From the NCBI GenBank assembly GCA_018654125.1, contig JABIME010000198.1:1-15883 (forward strand): a DNA stretch of 15,883 bases, written 5' to 3'. The notes beneath the pieces were generated by a model, which saw nothing but the letters and a program-made list of their open reading frames with translations, made no database searches and was not told the DNA's origin. The DNA comes from Candidatus Cloacimonadota bacterium. GTDB lineage: Bacteria > Cloacimonadota > Cloacimonadia > Cloacimonadales > TCS61. Below, piece by piece: positions 7,294 through 15,883 of the stretch. The position numbers and the translations under genes were made by a program. How positions within the stretch are numbered: position 1 is the first letter of the stretch; each line of letters opens with the position of its first letter.

Positions 7294-7662
7294 ATGGATA
7301 GAAAAATTAAAATTCTACTTGCAGAAGACGAAGTGTTAATTGCTCAATGCCTTAAGATGGAACTAGAGATGGCTGGTTATAATGTTTGCAGTTTTGTTGC
7401 TAAAGGTGAAGAAGCAATTATTACAGCAGAAAAGGAAGAGCCTGACATTTTATTAATGGACATTCATCTTTCTGGTAAAATGGATGGTATAGAAGCAGCT
7501 AAGAGGATAATTGAGCATAGAAAAATACCAGTAATTTTTATGACTGGCTACAATGAAATTGCTATATTTGAAAAAGCTAGTGCCATCAATCCGGTTGCGT
7601 ATTTAGAAAAACCAGTAGAACTTTTTGAGCTTAAACCAATAATAGATTCGATATTTAGTTAA
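7294..7662 (+). CDS. Single-domain response regulator (stand-alone receiver)
   Basis: 122 residues, all of it one CheY-like receiver. The phosphorylation machinery is complete: acidic pair Glu11-Asp12 (LLAEDE), acceptor Asp56 (LLMDIHLSGKMDGIEAA), Thr84 (VIFMTGY) and Lys106 (YLEKPVE). Nothing follows the receiver fold, so it has no DNA-binding or enzymatic output; it would act by binding a target or passing phosphate onward. The SGKMDGIEAA and MTGY wording is typical of receivers paired with HisKA_2 kinases. It is the only receiver in the window with an intact acceptor Asp and lies between two HisKA_2 kinase genes, so it is the likely shared phosphate acceptor (inference). ATG at 7294 follows AGGGATGAG; the gaps on both sides are 67 bp. 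Confidence 0.92.
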   Translation: MDRKIKILLAEDEVLIAQCLKMELEMAGYNVCSFVAKGEEAIITAEKEEPDILLMDIHLSGKMDGIEAAKRIIEHRKIPVIFMTGYNEIAIFEKASAINPVAYLEKPVELFELKPIIDSIFS

Positions 7663-7729
7663 TTATTTTTTTGCAAATTTGAAACGTATTACAAAAGTTA
7701 AATTGTACACTTAAGGAAAGAATTTTATT

Positions 7730-9916
7730 ATGAAAAAGATCTTGATTATTGATGATCAGCAGGAAAATTTAACTGCAATTGAAAAACTAGTGCATAATTA
7801 CATTTCTGGATGTGATGTACACACAGCTACCACGGGTAAAGAAGGAGTCGCAGTAAGTCAACTTGAAATTCCTGACCTGATATTAATTAATATTAATTTA
7901 CCATTAATGGATGGTTTTGAGATTTGTGATAAATTAAAAGCAATAGAATCAACTAAGCAGATTCCAATAATATTTCTATCACAGAATAAAGTGAGCTCAG
8001 CCATTAATATTAAATCTATAAAGCGTGGAGTTAATTCGATAATAACAATTCCAATAGATAAGATCGAGCTAACTACTCAGATCAAAGTTATCTTCCGATT
8101 ACAAGAAGCTGAAGAAAGATTACGCCAAGATAAAACCAATCTAGAAAAAATGTTCGATGACAAAGCAAATGAACTTCATCAAAGTGAAGAATTATATAGA
8201 TCTTTGTTTGAAGAGAGTTTTAATGGAATCATATTTGTTACCAAAGAGGGAGAATTTGTTGTATGTAATAATGCTTACATAAAAATTACAGGCTATTCCA
8301 TTGAAGAATTAAGTAGTATGGATTTAAACCAAATAACTCCAGTAGAATTTCAAGAATGGGAAAGGAAAGAGATCTTTGAGAAACAACTTCCACAAAGAGG
8401 TCATTCCGAAACTTATGAAAAAGAATACATAAAAAAAAATGGAGCTATCATTCCTGTTGAAGTAACATCACACAAAATGAAAACAGATAGTGGAGACATT
8501 CTTTATTGGTCATTAGTTCGAGATATTTCTGAGAGGAGAAAGGCTGAAGATGAGATAAAGTTATTAAATAATACTTTTGAAGATTCGATAAACGGTTTTA
8601 GTATAATAGATAGTAAAGGCAAATTTGTTTATGCCAATAAAGCCTATTTGCAGATGTGGGGTCTTGAAAATCTTAATGAAATTGTTGGTAAATCATCAGC
8701 TTCGCATTTCGATAATCCTTTAGATCATTTAACAATGATAACTAAACTTGAAGAGTTTGGTCAGTATTTAACCGAATATGTAGCAAAGAGAAAAAATGGA
8801 ACAAACTTCGAAGTACTCATGTCCAGCCATTTACACAGATCAGCTAATAATGATATTTTTTATGTAAGTACCTCATTAGATGTTACAGATCACAGAAATG
8901 CTGAGAAAGAACTTAGAAGATCTGAAACCAGATTATTATCACTATTCAATTCAATGACCGATATAGTAATGGAGATAGATTATTCGGGATATTACCTTTA
9001 TATAGCTCCTACAAATGCAAATCTTCTATTCATGCCCTCAAAACATCTTTTAGGTAAAAAACTAAACGATATTTATCCTAAACCGCAAGCTGACAAATTT
9101 CTTAATTTTATTAAAGAATGTTTAAATAAAAATACTACCGGCACAATGGAATATCCTCTTGTTATTAAAGATAAAATAGTTTGGTTTGAAGCAAGGGCAA
9201 CACCCAGAACCAAAAGTAGTGTTCTTTTTATTGCCCGTGATGTTACCATCCGTAAGCAGGCAGAAGAGCAGATAAAAAAAGATCTGAAAGAGAAGAGTAC
9301 GCTTCTGCAGGAATTGTATCACCGTACAAAAAACAACATGCAGGTAATTTCTTCAATGCTTAAAATGCAATCTATGCGATCTGAAGATAAATTTATTCAT
9401 GAATCATTTAAAGAAATCAATAATAAAATAATCGCAATGTCTCTTGTTCATCAGAAGCTATACAGAGCTCAAGATCTTTCTAATATAGATCTAAAAGAAT
9501 ATATTGAAGAACTTGTAGATCTATTAATGCAAAGTTATGATATCAGACCAGAAATTGTAAGTTTAAGTTTAGAACTGGAGCAAGTTTTTGTACTTATCGA
9601 TTCTGCTGTTCCTTTGGGTTTGGTCTTAAATGAATTGATCTCAAATGTATTTAAACATGCATTTCCAAATAATAATGGTGGTGTAATAAGTTTACGATTG
9701 TATAAAGAGAGAGATGATACAATACATATTCATGTTAGTGATAATGGAATTGGCATCAAGCCAGATGTAGATTTGCGTAAAACAAAGAATATGGGTCTTC
9801 AAACTATGTTCTCTATTATAGATTACCAACTTAATGCAGAAATTAATTATGAATCTAAAAATGGTTTAAAATGGCATCTCAAATTAAAAGATGATCTACA
9901 TGAAAAAAGAGTATAA
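7730..9916 (+). CDS. Cytoplasmic hybrid kinase: degenerate receiver-PASx3-HisKA_2-HATPase
   Basis: 728 residues with no membrane helix or signal peptide. The N-terminal receiver fold (1-125) keeps the acidic pair Asp8-Asp9 (ILIIDDQ) and Ser84, but the acceptor Asp is replaced by Asn54 (LILININLPLMDGFE) and the conserved Lys by Ile107 (IITIPID). It therefore should not be phosphorylated in the normal way. A coiled coil (about 125-150) leads to PAS1 (150-267), PAS2 (277-387) and PAS3 (398-507). The HisKA_2 domain has His531 in ELYHRTKNNMQVISSML, and the ATPase domain has the N box LNELISN (Asn634, Asn639) and G1 DNGIGI (671-676); these look functional. The catalytic half is closely similar to that of the kinase at 3630, down to the ending GLKW..K.KD.LH..RV, so the two are paralogues. 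ATG follows AAGGAAAG at 7713-7720. The next gene is 23 bp downstream, likely the same transcript. Confidence 0.92.
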   Translation: MKKILIIDDQQENLTAIEKLVHNYISGCDVHTATTGKEGVAVSQLEIPDLILININLPLMDGFEICDKLKAIESTKQIPIIFLSQNKVSSAINIKSIKRGVNSIITIPIDKIELTTQIKVIFRLQEAEERLRQDKTNLEKMFDDKANELHQSEELYRSLFEESFNGIIFVTKEGEFVVCNNAYIKITGYSIEELSSMDLNQITPVEFQEWERKEIFEKQLPQRGHSETYEKEYIKKNGAIIPVEVTSHKMKTDSGDILYWSLVRDISERRKAEDEIKLLNNTFEDSINGFSIIDSKGKFVYANKAYLQMWGLENLNEIVGKSSASHFDNPLDHLTMITKLEEFGQYLTEYVAKRKNGTNFEVLMSSHLHRSANNDIFYVSTSLDVTDHRNAEKELRRSETRLLSLFNSMTDIVMEIDYSGYYLYIAPTNANLLFMPSKHLLGKKLNDIYPKPQADKFLNFIKECLNKNTTGTMEYPLVIKDKIVWFEARATPRTKSSVLFIARDVTIRKQAEEQIKKDLKEKSTLLQELYHRTKNNMQVISSMLKMQSMRSEDKFIHESFKEINNKIIAMSLVHQKLYRAQDLSNIDLKEYIEELVDLLMQSYDIRPEIVSLSLELEQVFVLIDSAVPLGLVLNELISNVFKHAFPNNNGGVISLRLYKERDDTIHIHVSDNGIGIKPDVDLRKTKNMGLQTMFSIIDYQLNAEINYESKNGLKWHLKLKDDLHEKRV

Positions 9917-9939
9917 CATAATAATAAGGAAATTAAATT

Positions 9940-12093
9940 ATGGATAAAGTTAAAACATTATTAAAAAAATTGGAAACTGTTTCTGGTGAGAATAAAGTTA
10001 CAACATTGAATGATCTGGCATTTGCCTTATACAATAAAGAACCAGAGAATACTGAGAAATATGCAAAGCAAGCTCTTTTATTGGCAAAAAAAATTAATTC
10101 TCAAAGTGGAATTGCCAGAAGTTATAATGTTATCGGTGTTTCTTTTCATCAAAGAGGAGATTTTAAGAAAGCAATGAAATATTATCTAAAATCTCTTAAT
10201 ATTTTTATAGAGATAGGCGATGAACAAAAGATTGCATCTGCAAAACATAATATTGGTAGCATCAACGAAAAATTAAGTAATTTTAGTTTGGCACTAGAAT
10301 ATTATTTACAAGCTTTAAAAATATGGAAGAAAATTGATGATAAGCAACATTTATCGGCCACTTATAATAATATAGGAATTATTCATGAGAAACAGGGAAG
10401 CAATGATCTTGCCTTAGAATATCATCTTAAATCACTAAAGATAAAAGAGGAGATAGATGATAAATATGGAGCGTCAATTTCTTATGTTAATCTAGGAATC
10501 GTATATGTAAATCAAAACAATTATGATAAAGCTTTAGAAAGTAATTCAAATGCTGTAAAAATTAAAAAAGAAATTGGTGACACTAGAGGTTTAGCAGCTT
10601 CTTATTTGAACTTTGGAAGCATTTATAGTGAATTAACTAAAGATGACAAAGCAATTAAGTATTTACTTAAAGCATTAGAAGCCTTTGAAAAAATTGAAGA
10701 TAAATATGGTATAGCTGCAACAAAAACAAGTATTGGCAAAGTTCATTTAGTTTTTAAAGATTATGATATTTCCTATAAATATTTAACAGAATCTTTAGAA
10801 TTAGCAAATAAAATTGGAGCAAACGGGTTAGAAGCTAATGCTTCTATTGCTTTGTCAGAATTATTTGAGAAGCAATCAAATTTTAAAAAAGCTCTTAAAT
10901 ACTCAAAAAAACATCATAATTTAAGAAACGACATTTTTAACGAACAAAAAAGTAAACAGATTGCTGAAATGCAAATTAAATATGACATTGATGCTAAGGA
11001 AAAAGAGGCTGGAATCTTCAAATTAAAAAATATTGAGCTTGCTAATGAAATAGCAAATCATAAAAAAACAGAAAATGAACTATTAAAAGAAAGAAACTTC
11101 GCCGAAGGTCTAATAGACACTGCACAAGCAATCATACTTGTGTTGGATGAAGAAGGAAAGATCATCAAATTTAATCCTTTTTTAGAGAAATTATCAGGTT
11201 ATACATTAGAAGAGATGAAAGGTAAGGATTGGTTTAGCAATTTTTTACCTCCATCTAATATTGAGAAAATTAAATTGCAGTTCAAAACAGCAATCAATGA
11301 TGTTCAATCACAAGGTATTGTTGATTCTATAGTTACTAAAAACGGAAATCTACTCTCAATCGAATGGTTTGATAAGACACTAAAGGACAATAATGGCAAA
11401 ACCATTGGACTACTTGCAATTGGTCGTGATATAACTAAAAGTATAAAAGCAGATGAAAATCTTCATAATAGTAAGATCCTTTTAAAGAAAGTTTCATCAA
11501 TTTTACGTCATGATATTATTAATAATCTTGTTGTGATAAAAAGTGCATTAAAGATATATAGGAATAGCTCGAGTGAAGAGATGTTAGATGAGATTGGAAA
11601 ACGTGTTAAAGATAGCGTAGGAATAATTCAAAGGCAAAGAAAGCAGGAATCTTTTATAGATGTATATTCGCACTTAGACGAATATTGCATTGAGGACATT
11701 TTAGAGCAAATTACCAAAAGTTATAAGAATACAACAATAAATGTTACTGGTAAAAGCTGTGTGTATGCAGATAATGCTATTTATGCCGTTTTCGAAAATC
11801 TTATAGATAACTCGATTACACATGGTAAAACAAAAAAGATAGATATCGAGATCATTAATAATGAAGATAATTGTATGATAAAATTTACGGATTTTGGCGT
11901 TGGAATTCCTGACAACATTAAATCAACTGTATTTGTAGAAGGATTCGATCATGGTAAAACAGGTCATTCTGGATTTGGTTTACATTTTGTAAAAAATGCA
12001 ATTGATGAATATGGTGGCACAATCTGGATAGAGGATAATAAGCCAAAAGGTGTTGTGTTTGTTATGAATTTAAGAAGTGTAATTCATAGATAA
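9940..12093 (+). CDS. Cytoplasmic TPR-PAS sensor histidine kinase
   Basis: 717 residues, no membrane segment. Residues about 18-330 are eight TPR-like helical pairs with a strict 40-residue spacing, each of the form Y.NIG.....G....ALEYYLKSL.I...I.D. A charged coiled coil (335-388) leads to one PAS domain (about 388-500, LIDTAQAIILVLDEEGKI to GRDITKS). The kinase core has its H box around His524 (SSILRHDIINNLVVI), the N box ENLIDNSITHG (Asn620, Asn624), G1 DFGVGIPD (651-658) and G2 GHSGFGLHFVK (675-685), so it looks active. It is not of the HisKA_2 type seen in the other two kinases: the HDxxN motif and ATPase resemble kinases common in archaea and deep bacterial lineages. TPR arrays bind protein or peptide partners, so a protein signal is likely (inference). 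ATG follows AAGGAA at 9926-9931. Its stop is 7 bp from the stop of the convergent gene. Confidence 0.9.
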   Translation: MDKVKTLLKKLETVSGENKVTTLNDLAFALYNKEPENTEKYAKQALLLAKKINSQSGIARSYNVIGVSFHQRGDFKKAMKYYLKSLNIFIEIGDEQKIASAKHNIGSINEKLSNFSLALEYYLQALKIWKKIDDKQHLSATYNNIGIIHEKQGSNDLALEYHLKSLKIKEEIDDKYGASISYVNLGIVYVNQNNYDKALESNSNAVKIKKEIGDTRGLAASYLNFGSIYSELTKDDKAIKYLLKALEAFEKIEDKYGIAATKTSIGKVHLVFKDYDISYKYLTESLELANKIGANGLEANASIALSELFEKQSNFKKALKYSKKHHNLRNDIFNEQKSKQIAEMQIKYDIDAKEKEAGIFKLKNIELANEIANHKKTENELLKERNFAEGLIDTAQAIILVLDEEGKIIKFNPFLEKLSGYTLEEMKGKDWFSNFLPPSNIEKIKLQFKTAINDVQSQGIVDSIVTKNGNLLSIEWFDKTLKDNNGKTIGLLAIGRDITKSIKADENLHNSKILLKKVSSILRHDIINNLVVIKSALKIYRNSSSEEMLDEIGKRVKDSVGIIQRQRKQESFIDVYSHLDEYCIEDILEQITKSYKNTTINVTGKSCVYADNAIYAVFENLIDNSITHGKTKKIDIEIINNEDNCMIKFTDFGVGIPDNIKSTVFVEGFDHGKTGHSGFGLHFVKNAIDEYGGTIWIEDNKPKGVVFVMNLRSVIHR

Positions 12094-12100
12094 TTTATTG

Positions 12101-15100
12101 TTAAAATCTAAATGATCTCTCAAGCATGATCTCATGCGGATTTTCTTCTGTAAAAGGCATTATTTTATATCTGTATAAGATTCTAAATTTATAAGGCAAT
12201 TGATATCTTAAAGAAAATTCATGAAAAATTCCCATTTCTGTTTGTAGTGCAATATCTTGCGATTTTTCAACTCTCGTTTCATAATCTAAAAACAGATCTC
12301 GTGTTATATATCTTCCCATGCTCACCGATAAATTATTTAAAAACAATTCAGATGAAAATTTAGCAATTTCATTAGATTCATCAAAAACTTCATATTGCGA
12401 TTTATCATCGGAAGAATAGCTTGCGAAAAGGTTTTGCACAAGATCAGTTTGAAGATGGAAGTAATCTAATTTTAATGTTTTTCTTATCCAATTTTCAACA
12501 GGTGAAAGAAGCGGATCCATTACGGCACTTTCTAAACCCATTCCTGCAATTTGTATCACTTCATCTTGTAACAGCGTTTTTTTTTGATCAGCTGAAATAT
12601 CTTCCATTGCTCGGTTATATCTCAGTTTAGATAAAATGTCTGTTATTCTATCGTTAGGATTATCACTATTCAGTGAAAATCTTAATGTTCCAACTTCATC
12701 ATCTCCAGCAACTTCATTATAAATATTCAATGTAATAAGAGATCCATCAGCCGTTTTCTTATAAAACGTTCCAGAAATATTTGCTCCAGCAGTAAATCTA
12801 CTAAGTTGGATCTGCATATAATCAAGCTTCATTTTTGTTCCAAATATATCTACAGAACCCTCTTCTGCAATGAACAATGCATCTGGTATTGTAAACTCAT
12901 CATCTGCATATACTAAGTTTAAATATCCACCAGGATTTATTTTTATATCTACAGGATACGTTACATACTTTACGTTCTCACCAAAATTTACCATAATATC
13001 AAAATTTAGTGGCAGAGTTGCACTTTCAATTACTTGCTTTTCTCTAACTGTATTAAATAATTTTAATAAATTCTCTGTATTTGGTGGAAAGATAGCTCCA
13101 CCATTAGAGATATTAAGATCACCTATAAGTTTTATATCCTCAAACGGACCCAAAACTTCAAAATGCTCACTGTCTCGTCCACTTACAATTACTTTTGCTA
13201 CATTATTTACAGGAATGTATCCGGGCATATTAAAAAGGATTCCACCATCATCTGTTCTTATTAACAGCTTACCAAGGTTTAATGTTCCAAGAATAAAATC
13301 TTCATTTGTATTAGTAATAATATTTGAAATGTAGCATCTACCATCACCCATACGGAATTTGAATTTATCTATTATGAATATATTTTCTGTAATTCCGAAT
13401 TTTATTGAAATTTTATCAATATCTTCCGGTTGCCCATCTACTCTTACAAATCCATTTGCAAGAGTAAAATCACCTTTTTCTATAAATATTTTACTATCTT
13501 TTGTACCTATCTTAAATCCAAAATCTGTTTTCGAAATTCCATCAGTTATTGCTTTAGTTTGATCCGCAAGAATCTTTAACATGTCTCCATCAAAATTTAT
13601 AGAAACATTATTTGAATCTGAAAAAACTTTACCATTAAGTACGTTATAGCCTATCGCACCATTTGCTCTTAAGTCAAATTCATTTTTCTTATAGCATCTT
13701 ACATCATTTAAATGCATAAGGCTATCTCGCTGCAGCAAATCAAATTTTAATAGATCTGCTCTAAATCTATTTACTTTCAATTGTTCAACATCTATATCCA
13801 CCTGAAATTCACTACTTCCATTAGATCTAGAAAACTCTATACCGCCCTTAATAACTCCGCTTAAATTTTCTTGTGGCAATATATCTACTAATTGAAGTGA
13901 ATCAATAACTCCATTTGCAGTTATCAATAGATCTGGCTTTGTTATCAATGCACCTTGAAGCCCCACAACATCGTGCTCATTGGTCTTAATAAAACCATCA
14001 CGCAAACTTATCATCGAGCTGTTTCCTATTATGTTAAACCCTGCATACAGCTCCTCAATATCACCAAATTTGAAATCATTTACAGTTACATTGCCGTCTA
14101 CATTCCCTTCACCCAAGTTATCAATATTTGCAATAATATTTAAATTACCATCTAGTTGCCTAGTTGTTTCGTAATCTACAAAATATTTGGAAAGATCTTT
14201 AACCTTTAGCTCTTCCCCATGCAAAGACAAACTAAACTTAAATTCAGGTTCGCGCCTAATCCAACCGTTTATGTCTATCATCTTATTAAGCGAAAAATGT
14301 TTAATTTGTAAACTATCTAACGTTCCCTTTGCTAAAAGATCAATTTTAAAGGGTTCATAATTGTATTTTGCATTGTAAGATCGAATATTTATAAGTGAGC
14401 TCTTATTAGAAAGATCTAAAACAATATCTGTTTTTAATCTGCCACCCAATTTACCGTAATCTCTATCATACACCATTATGTTTGAATTTGTAACGATACT
14501 ATATTTATTTGCTTCAACCTCTACATCTCCTGTAAGAATTGGAAGAGCAGTACCTTCTAGTGTGCTACTCAGATCTAAACCACGAAGTTTCAATTTTGCC
14601 TTAATCTCCATTTCGCTTATGTTTCCAAAACACGAGAATCCAATATCATTTAATGGATGCGTTATATCAGCAGTAACATCATTATCTAATAAATTCGCTT
14701 TCAGTGTTAGATCATTTAATTCAAATAGGCTAGTTTGAAATGAAATATTCTCTAGATCGATGAATATCTCCGGTACATCTTTATACTTTATGGTTGAAGT
14801 AAAATCACCAGCAACTTGCAAATCCCCACTTTGCCATAGCATATTCTTAGAATATAGATCAAGATGAAGATCTTCTCCAATTCTATAATAGCCATTTCCA
14901 ACTATCTTATTACCTTCCCATAAAGAACTATTTAGCTGCAAATCAATGTTACTTTCTCTCATTACTGCAGAGATATTAATATTATCCAATTCTTGATCAG
15001 CTGTAATAAGTTTATCAGATATTACTTCTGCATTTATTGTAGGGCTAGTTAGCTTGCCAGATATATTGAACTTTACTTGAACATCACCATAAACCTGTTC

Positions 15101-15883
15101 AATATACCTGCTAAATGGGATATTAGAAGTTGTAATTTCAGAATTTATTGTCCCATTTTTTGTGAGAATATTATTAATTACAGCACTACCTTCTATTTTG
15201 TTATTATCGAGATATGAATTATGAAGAGAGATATTAGTTCGCTCATTGTTACCGGAAACAATTATTGAATCGATCGAAGCTCTTTTTTCAGCAAAACCGG
15301 CATATACATTTTTTATTTTGGAAGTGTAATGAAGTTTTTCCTCAGCATATATGATATCTGCATCAAGTATTAATCCAAAAGAATTTAGTTCAGAAATCTC
15401 AAGTTCAGATGGTTGTAGGTCATTCAATTTCAGATCAGCTTTCTCAATTACACCTTTATTCAAAATGCATGAAACATTTAATCTCGAATCATCTCCAGAT
15501 TTTGCAGATATTGTAATATTTGAACTTTTTGTATTCCTTATAGATATATCTATTTTTTGCCAACTATTAGCAATCTGAATTATATCATTCTCAAAATTTA
15601 AATTAAATGATCCATTATAAATATCCAGCATCTTAAAAAACTCTGTGATATCTGGAATTATAAATTCACTATCCTCCTTTTTTGTACCATCTGGTTTTAT
15701 TATAAGAGAGAACTCAGGATCATATATCTTTATATGTGTTATGGCTTTCAGGTTTTTAAATTTAGAGAATATTAGCTTTTGTAGATTATACTCAACATAA
15801 AGTTGATTAACTTTTAAATTGAATTTATCATCACTATTAATTTCGATTCCTGAGATATTGGCTTGTTTATCATTAAAAGTAAA
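12101..15883 (-). CDS. tamB: TamB-like translocation/assembly module protein, N-terminus beyond right edge
   Basis: Minus-strand frame with stop TAA at 12103-12101, open all the way to the right edge (1260 residues visible). The first in-frame Met at 15631 is internal: the 84 codons to its right are stop-free and read like the same protein (AITHIKIYDPEFSLIIKPDG). TamB-family proteins are anchored in the inner membrane and span the periplasm as a long beta-rich groove, helping outer-membrane protein insertion or lipid transport. The visible part fits: hundreds of residues of repetitive short beta strands without Cys-rich or catalytic motifs, then the conserved C-terminal TamB (DUF490) domain coded at about 12101-13130. 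That domain includes GENVKYVTYPVDIKINPGGY, SDNPNDRITDILSKLRYNR, GRYITRDLFLDYETRV and a terminal LERSFRF resembling an outer-membrane beta signal. The signal anchor lies outside the window and no TamA/BamA partner gene is visible. The gene is convergent with, and functionally unrelated to, the signalling run. Confidence 0.88.
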   Translation of the reverse strand, partial: FTFNDKQANISGIEINSDDKFNLKVNQLYVEYNLQKLIFSKFKNLKAITHIKIYDPEFSLIIKPDGTKKEDSEFIIPDITEFFKMLDIYNGSFNLNFENDIIQIANSWQKIDISIRNTKSSNITISAKSGDDSRLNVSCILNKGVIEKADLKLNDLQPSELEISELNSFGLILDADIIYAEEKLHYTSKIKNVYAGFAEKRASIDSIIVSGNNERTNISLHNSYLDNNKIEGSAVINNILTKNGTINSEITTSNIPFSRYIEQVYGDVQVKFNISGKLTSPTINAEVISDKLITADQELDNINISAVMRESNIDLQLNSSLWEGNKIVGNGYYRIGEDLHLDLYSKNMLWQSGDLQVAGDFTSTIKYKDVPEIFIDLENISFQTSLFELNDLTLKANLLDNDVTADITHPLNDIGFSCFGNISEMEIKAKLKLRGLDLSSTLEGTALPILTGDVEVEANKYSIVTNSNIMVYDRDYGKLGGRLKTDIVLDLSNKSSLINIRSYNAKYNYEPFKIDLLAKGTLDSLQIKHFSLNKMIDINGWIRREPEFKFSLSLHGEELKVKDLSKYFVDYETTRQLDGNLNIIANIDNLGEGNVDGNVTVNDFKFGDIEELYAGFNIIGNSSMISLRDGFIKTNEHDVVGLQGALITKPDLLITANGVIDSLQLVDILPQENLSGVIKGGIEFSRSNGSSEFQVDIDVEQLKVNRFRADLLKFDLLQRDSLMHLNDVRCYKKNEFDLRANGAIGYNVLNGKVFSDSNNVSINFDGDMLKILADQTKAITDGISKTDFGFKIGTKDSKIFIEKGDFTLANGFVRVDGQPEDIDKISIKFGITENIFIIDKFKFRMGDGRCYISNIITNTNEDFILGTLNLGKLLIRTDDGGILFNMPGYIPVNNVAKVIVSGRDSEHFEVLGPFEDIKLIGDLNISNGGAIFPPNTENLLKLFNTVREKQVIESATLPLNFDIMVNFGENVKYVTYPVDIKINPGGYLNLVYADDEFTIPDALFIAEEGSVDIFGTKMKLDYMQIQLSRFTAGANISGTFYKKTADGSLITLNIYNEVAGDDEVGTLRFSLNSDNPNDRITDILSKLRYNRAMEDISADQKKTLLQDEVIQIAGMGLESAVMDPLLSPVENWIRKTLKLDYFHLQTDLVQNLFASYSSDDKSQYEVFDESNEIAKFSSELFLNNLSVSMGRYITRDLFLDYETRVEKSQDIALQTEMGIFHEFSLRYQLPYKFRILYRYKIMPFTEENPHEIMLERSFRF

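Noticed and set aside
7663..7690. T-run after the receiver gene as a rho-independent terminator
   Set aside because: No stable stem precedes the T-run; only a 4-bp AT pairing and a CAAATTTG palindrome at 7674-7681 are seen.
10100..10930. DNA tandem repeat with 120-bp period in the TPR gene
   Set aside because: The period is clear in protein but the DNA units have diverged; it is ordinary TPR architecture, not a recent DNA repeat.
12870..13334. 154-codon plus-strand open frame inside the TamB gene
   Set aside because: Lies opposite the conserved TamB C-terminal region; no ribosome site or recognisable domain.

Overview
The window is AT-rich, densely coded bacterial DNA. It almost certainly comes from a Gram-negative (diderm) organism: one protein carries a Sec signal peptide, several sensors have periplasmic domains, and the right-hand gene is a TamB-type envelope protein that only makes sense with an outer membrane. 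Style and content (many PAS sensors, HisKA_2 kinases, AGTTNNN intergenic heptamers) suggest an uncultured lineage near the FCB group (Cloacimonadota, Delongbacteria or Ignavibacteria-like). That placement is inference; there is no rRNA or other marker here.

Layout. Positions 1-12093 are a run of eight same-strand (+) genes with gaps of about 70 bp or less, all signal transduction. (1) The 3' end of a sensor gene cut by the left edge. (2) A secreted SBP_bac_3-like periplasmic binding protein. (3) A two-TM PAS sensor, almost overlapping gene 2. (4) A multi-TM PAS sensor. (5) A large dCache-HAMP-PASx4-HisKA_2-HATPase kinase. (6) A stand-alone receiver. (7) A receiver-PASx3-HisKA_2-HATPase hybrid whose receiver has lost its phospho-acceptor Asp. 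(8) A cytoplasmic TPR-PAS-HATPase kinase. Convergent with it, 7 bp away, a TamB-like gene fills the rest of the minus strand and runs off the right edge; the first in-frame Met at 15631 is not its start.

How the genes may work together. The products of genes 1, 3 and 4 are not kinases. Each ends in the same roughly 85-residue helical tail (KSEEQRIANL... then ELEIFND..VDREL.IN..RKE.N.LL..LG.K.KY). The first half of that tail also occurs inside kinase 5, between its second and third PAS domains. I read the locus as a possible multi-input sensory array. A binding protein and several kinase-less membrane PAS sensors may pass signals by coiled-coil contact to the HisKA_2 kinases. The only intact phosphorylatable receiver in view is the single-domain gene 6. 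No DNA-binding, GGDEF, HD-GYP or other output domain is present, so the output lies elsewhere. The domain calls are well supported by motifs; the array idea is a hypothesis.

No tRNA, rRNA, CRISPR array, insertion sequence or convincing rho-independent terminator was seen. No gap between genes exceeds about 70 bp.
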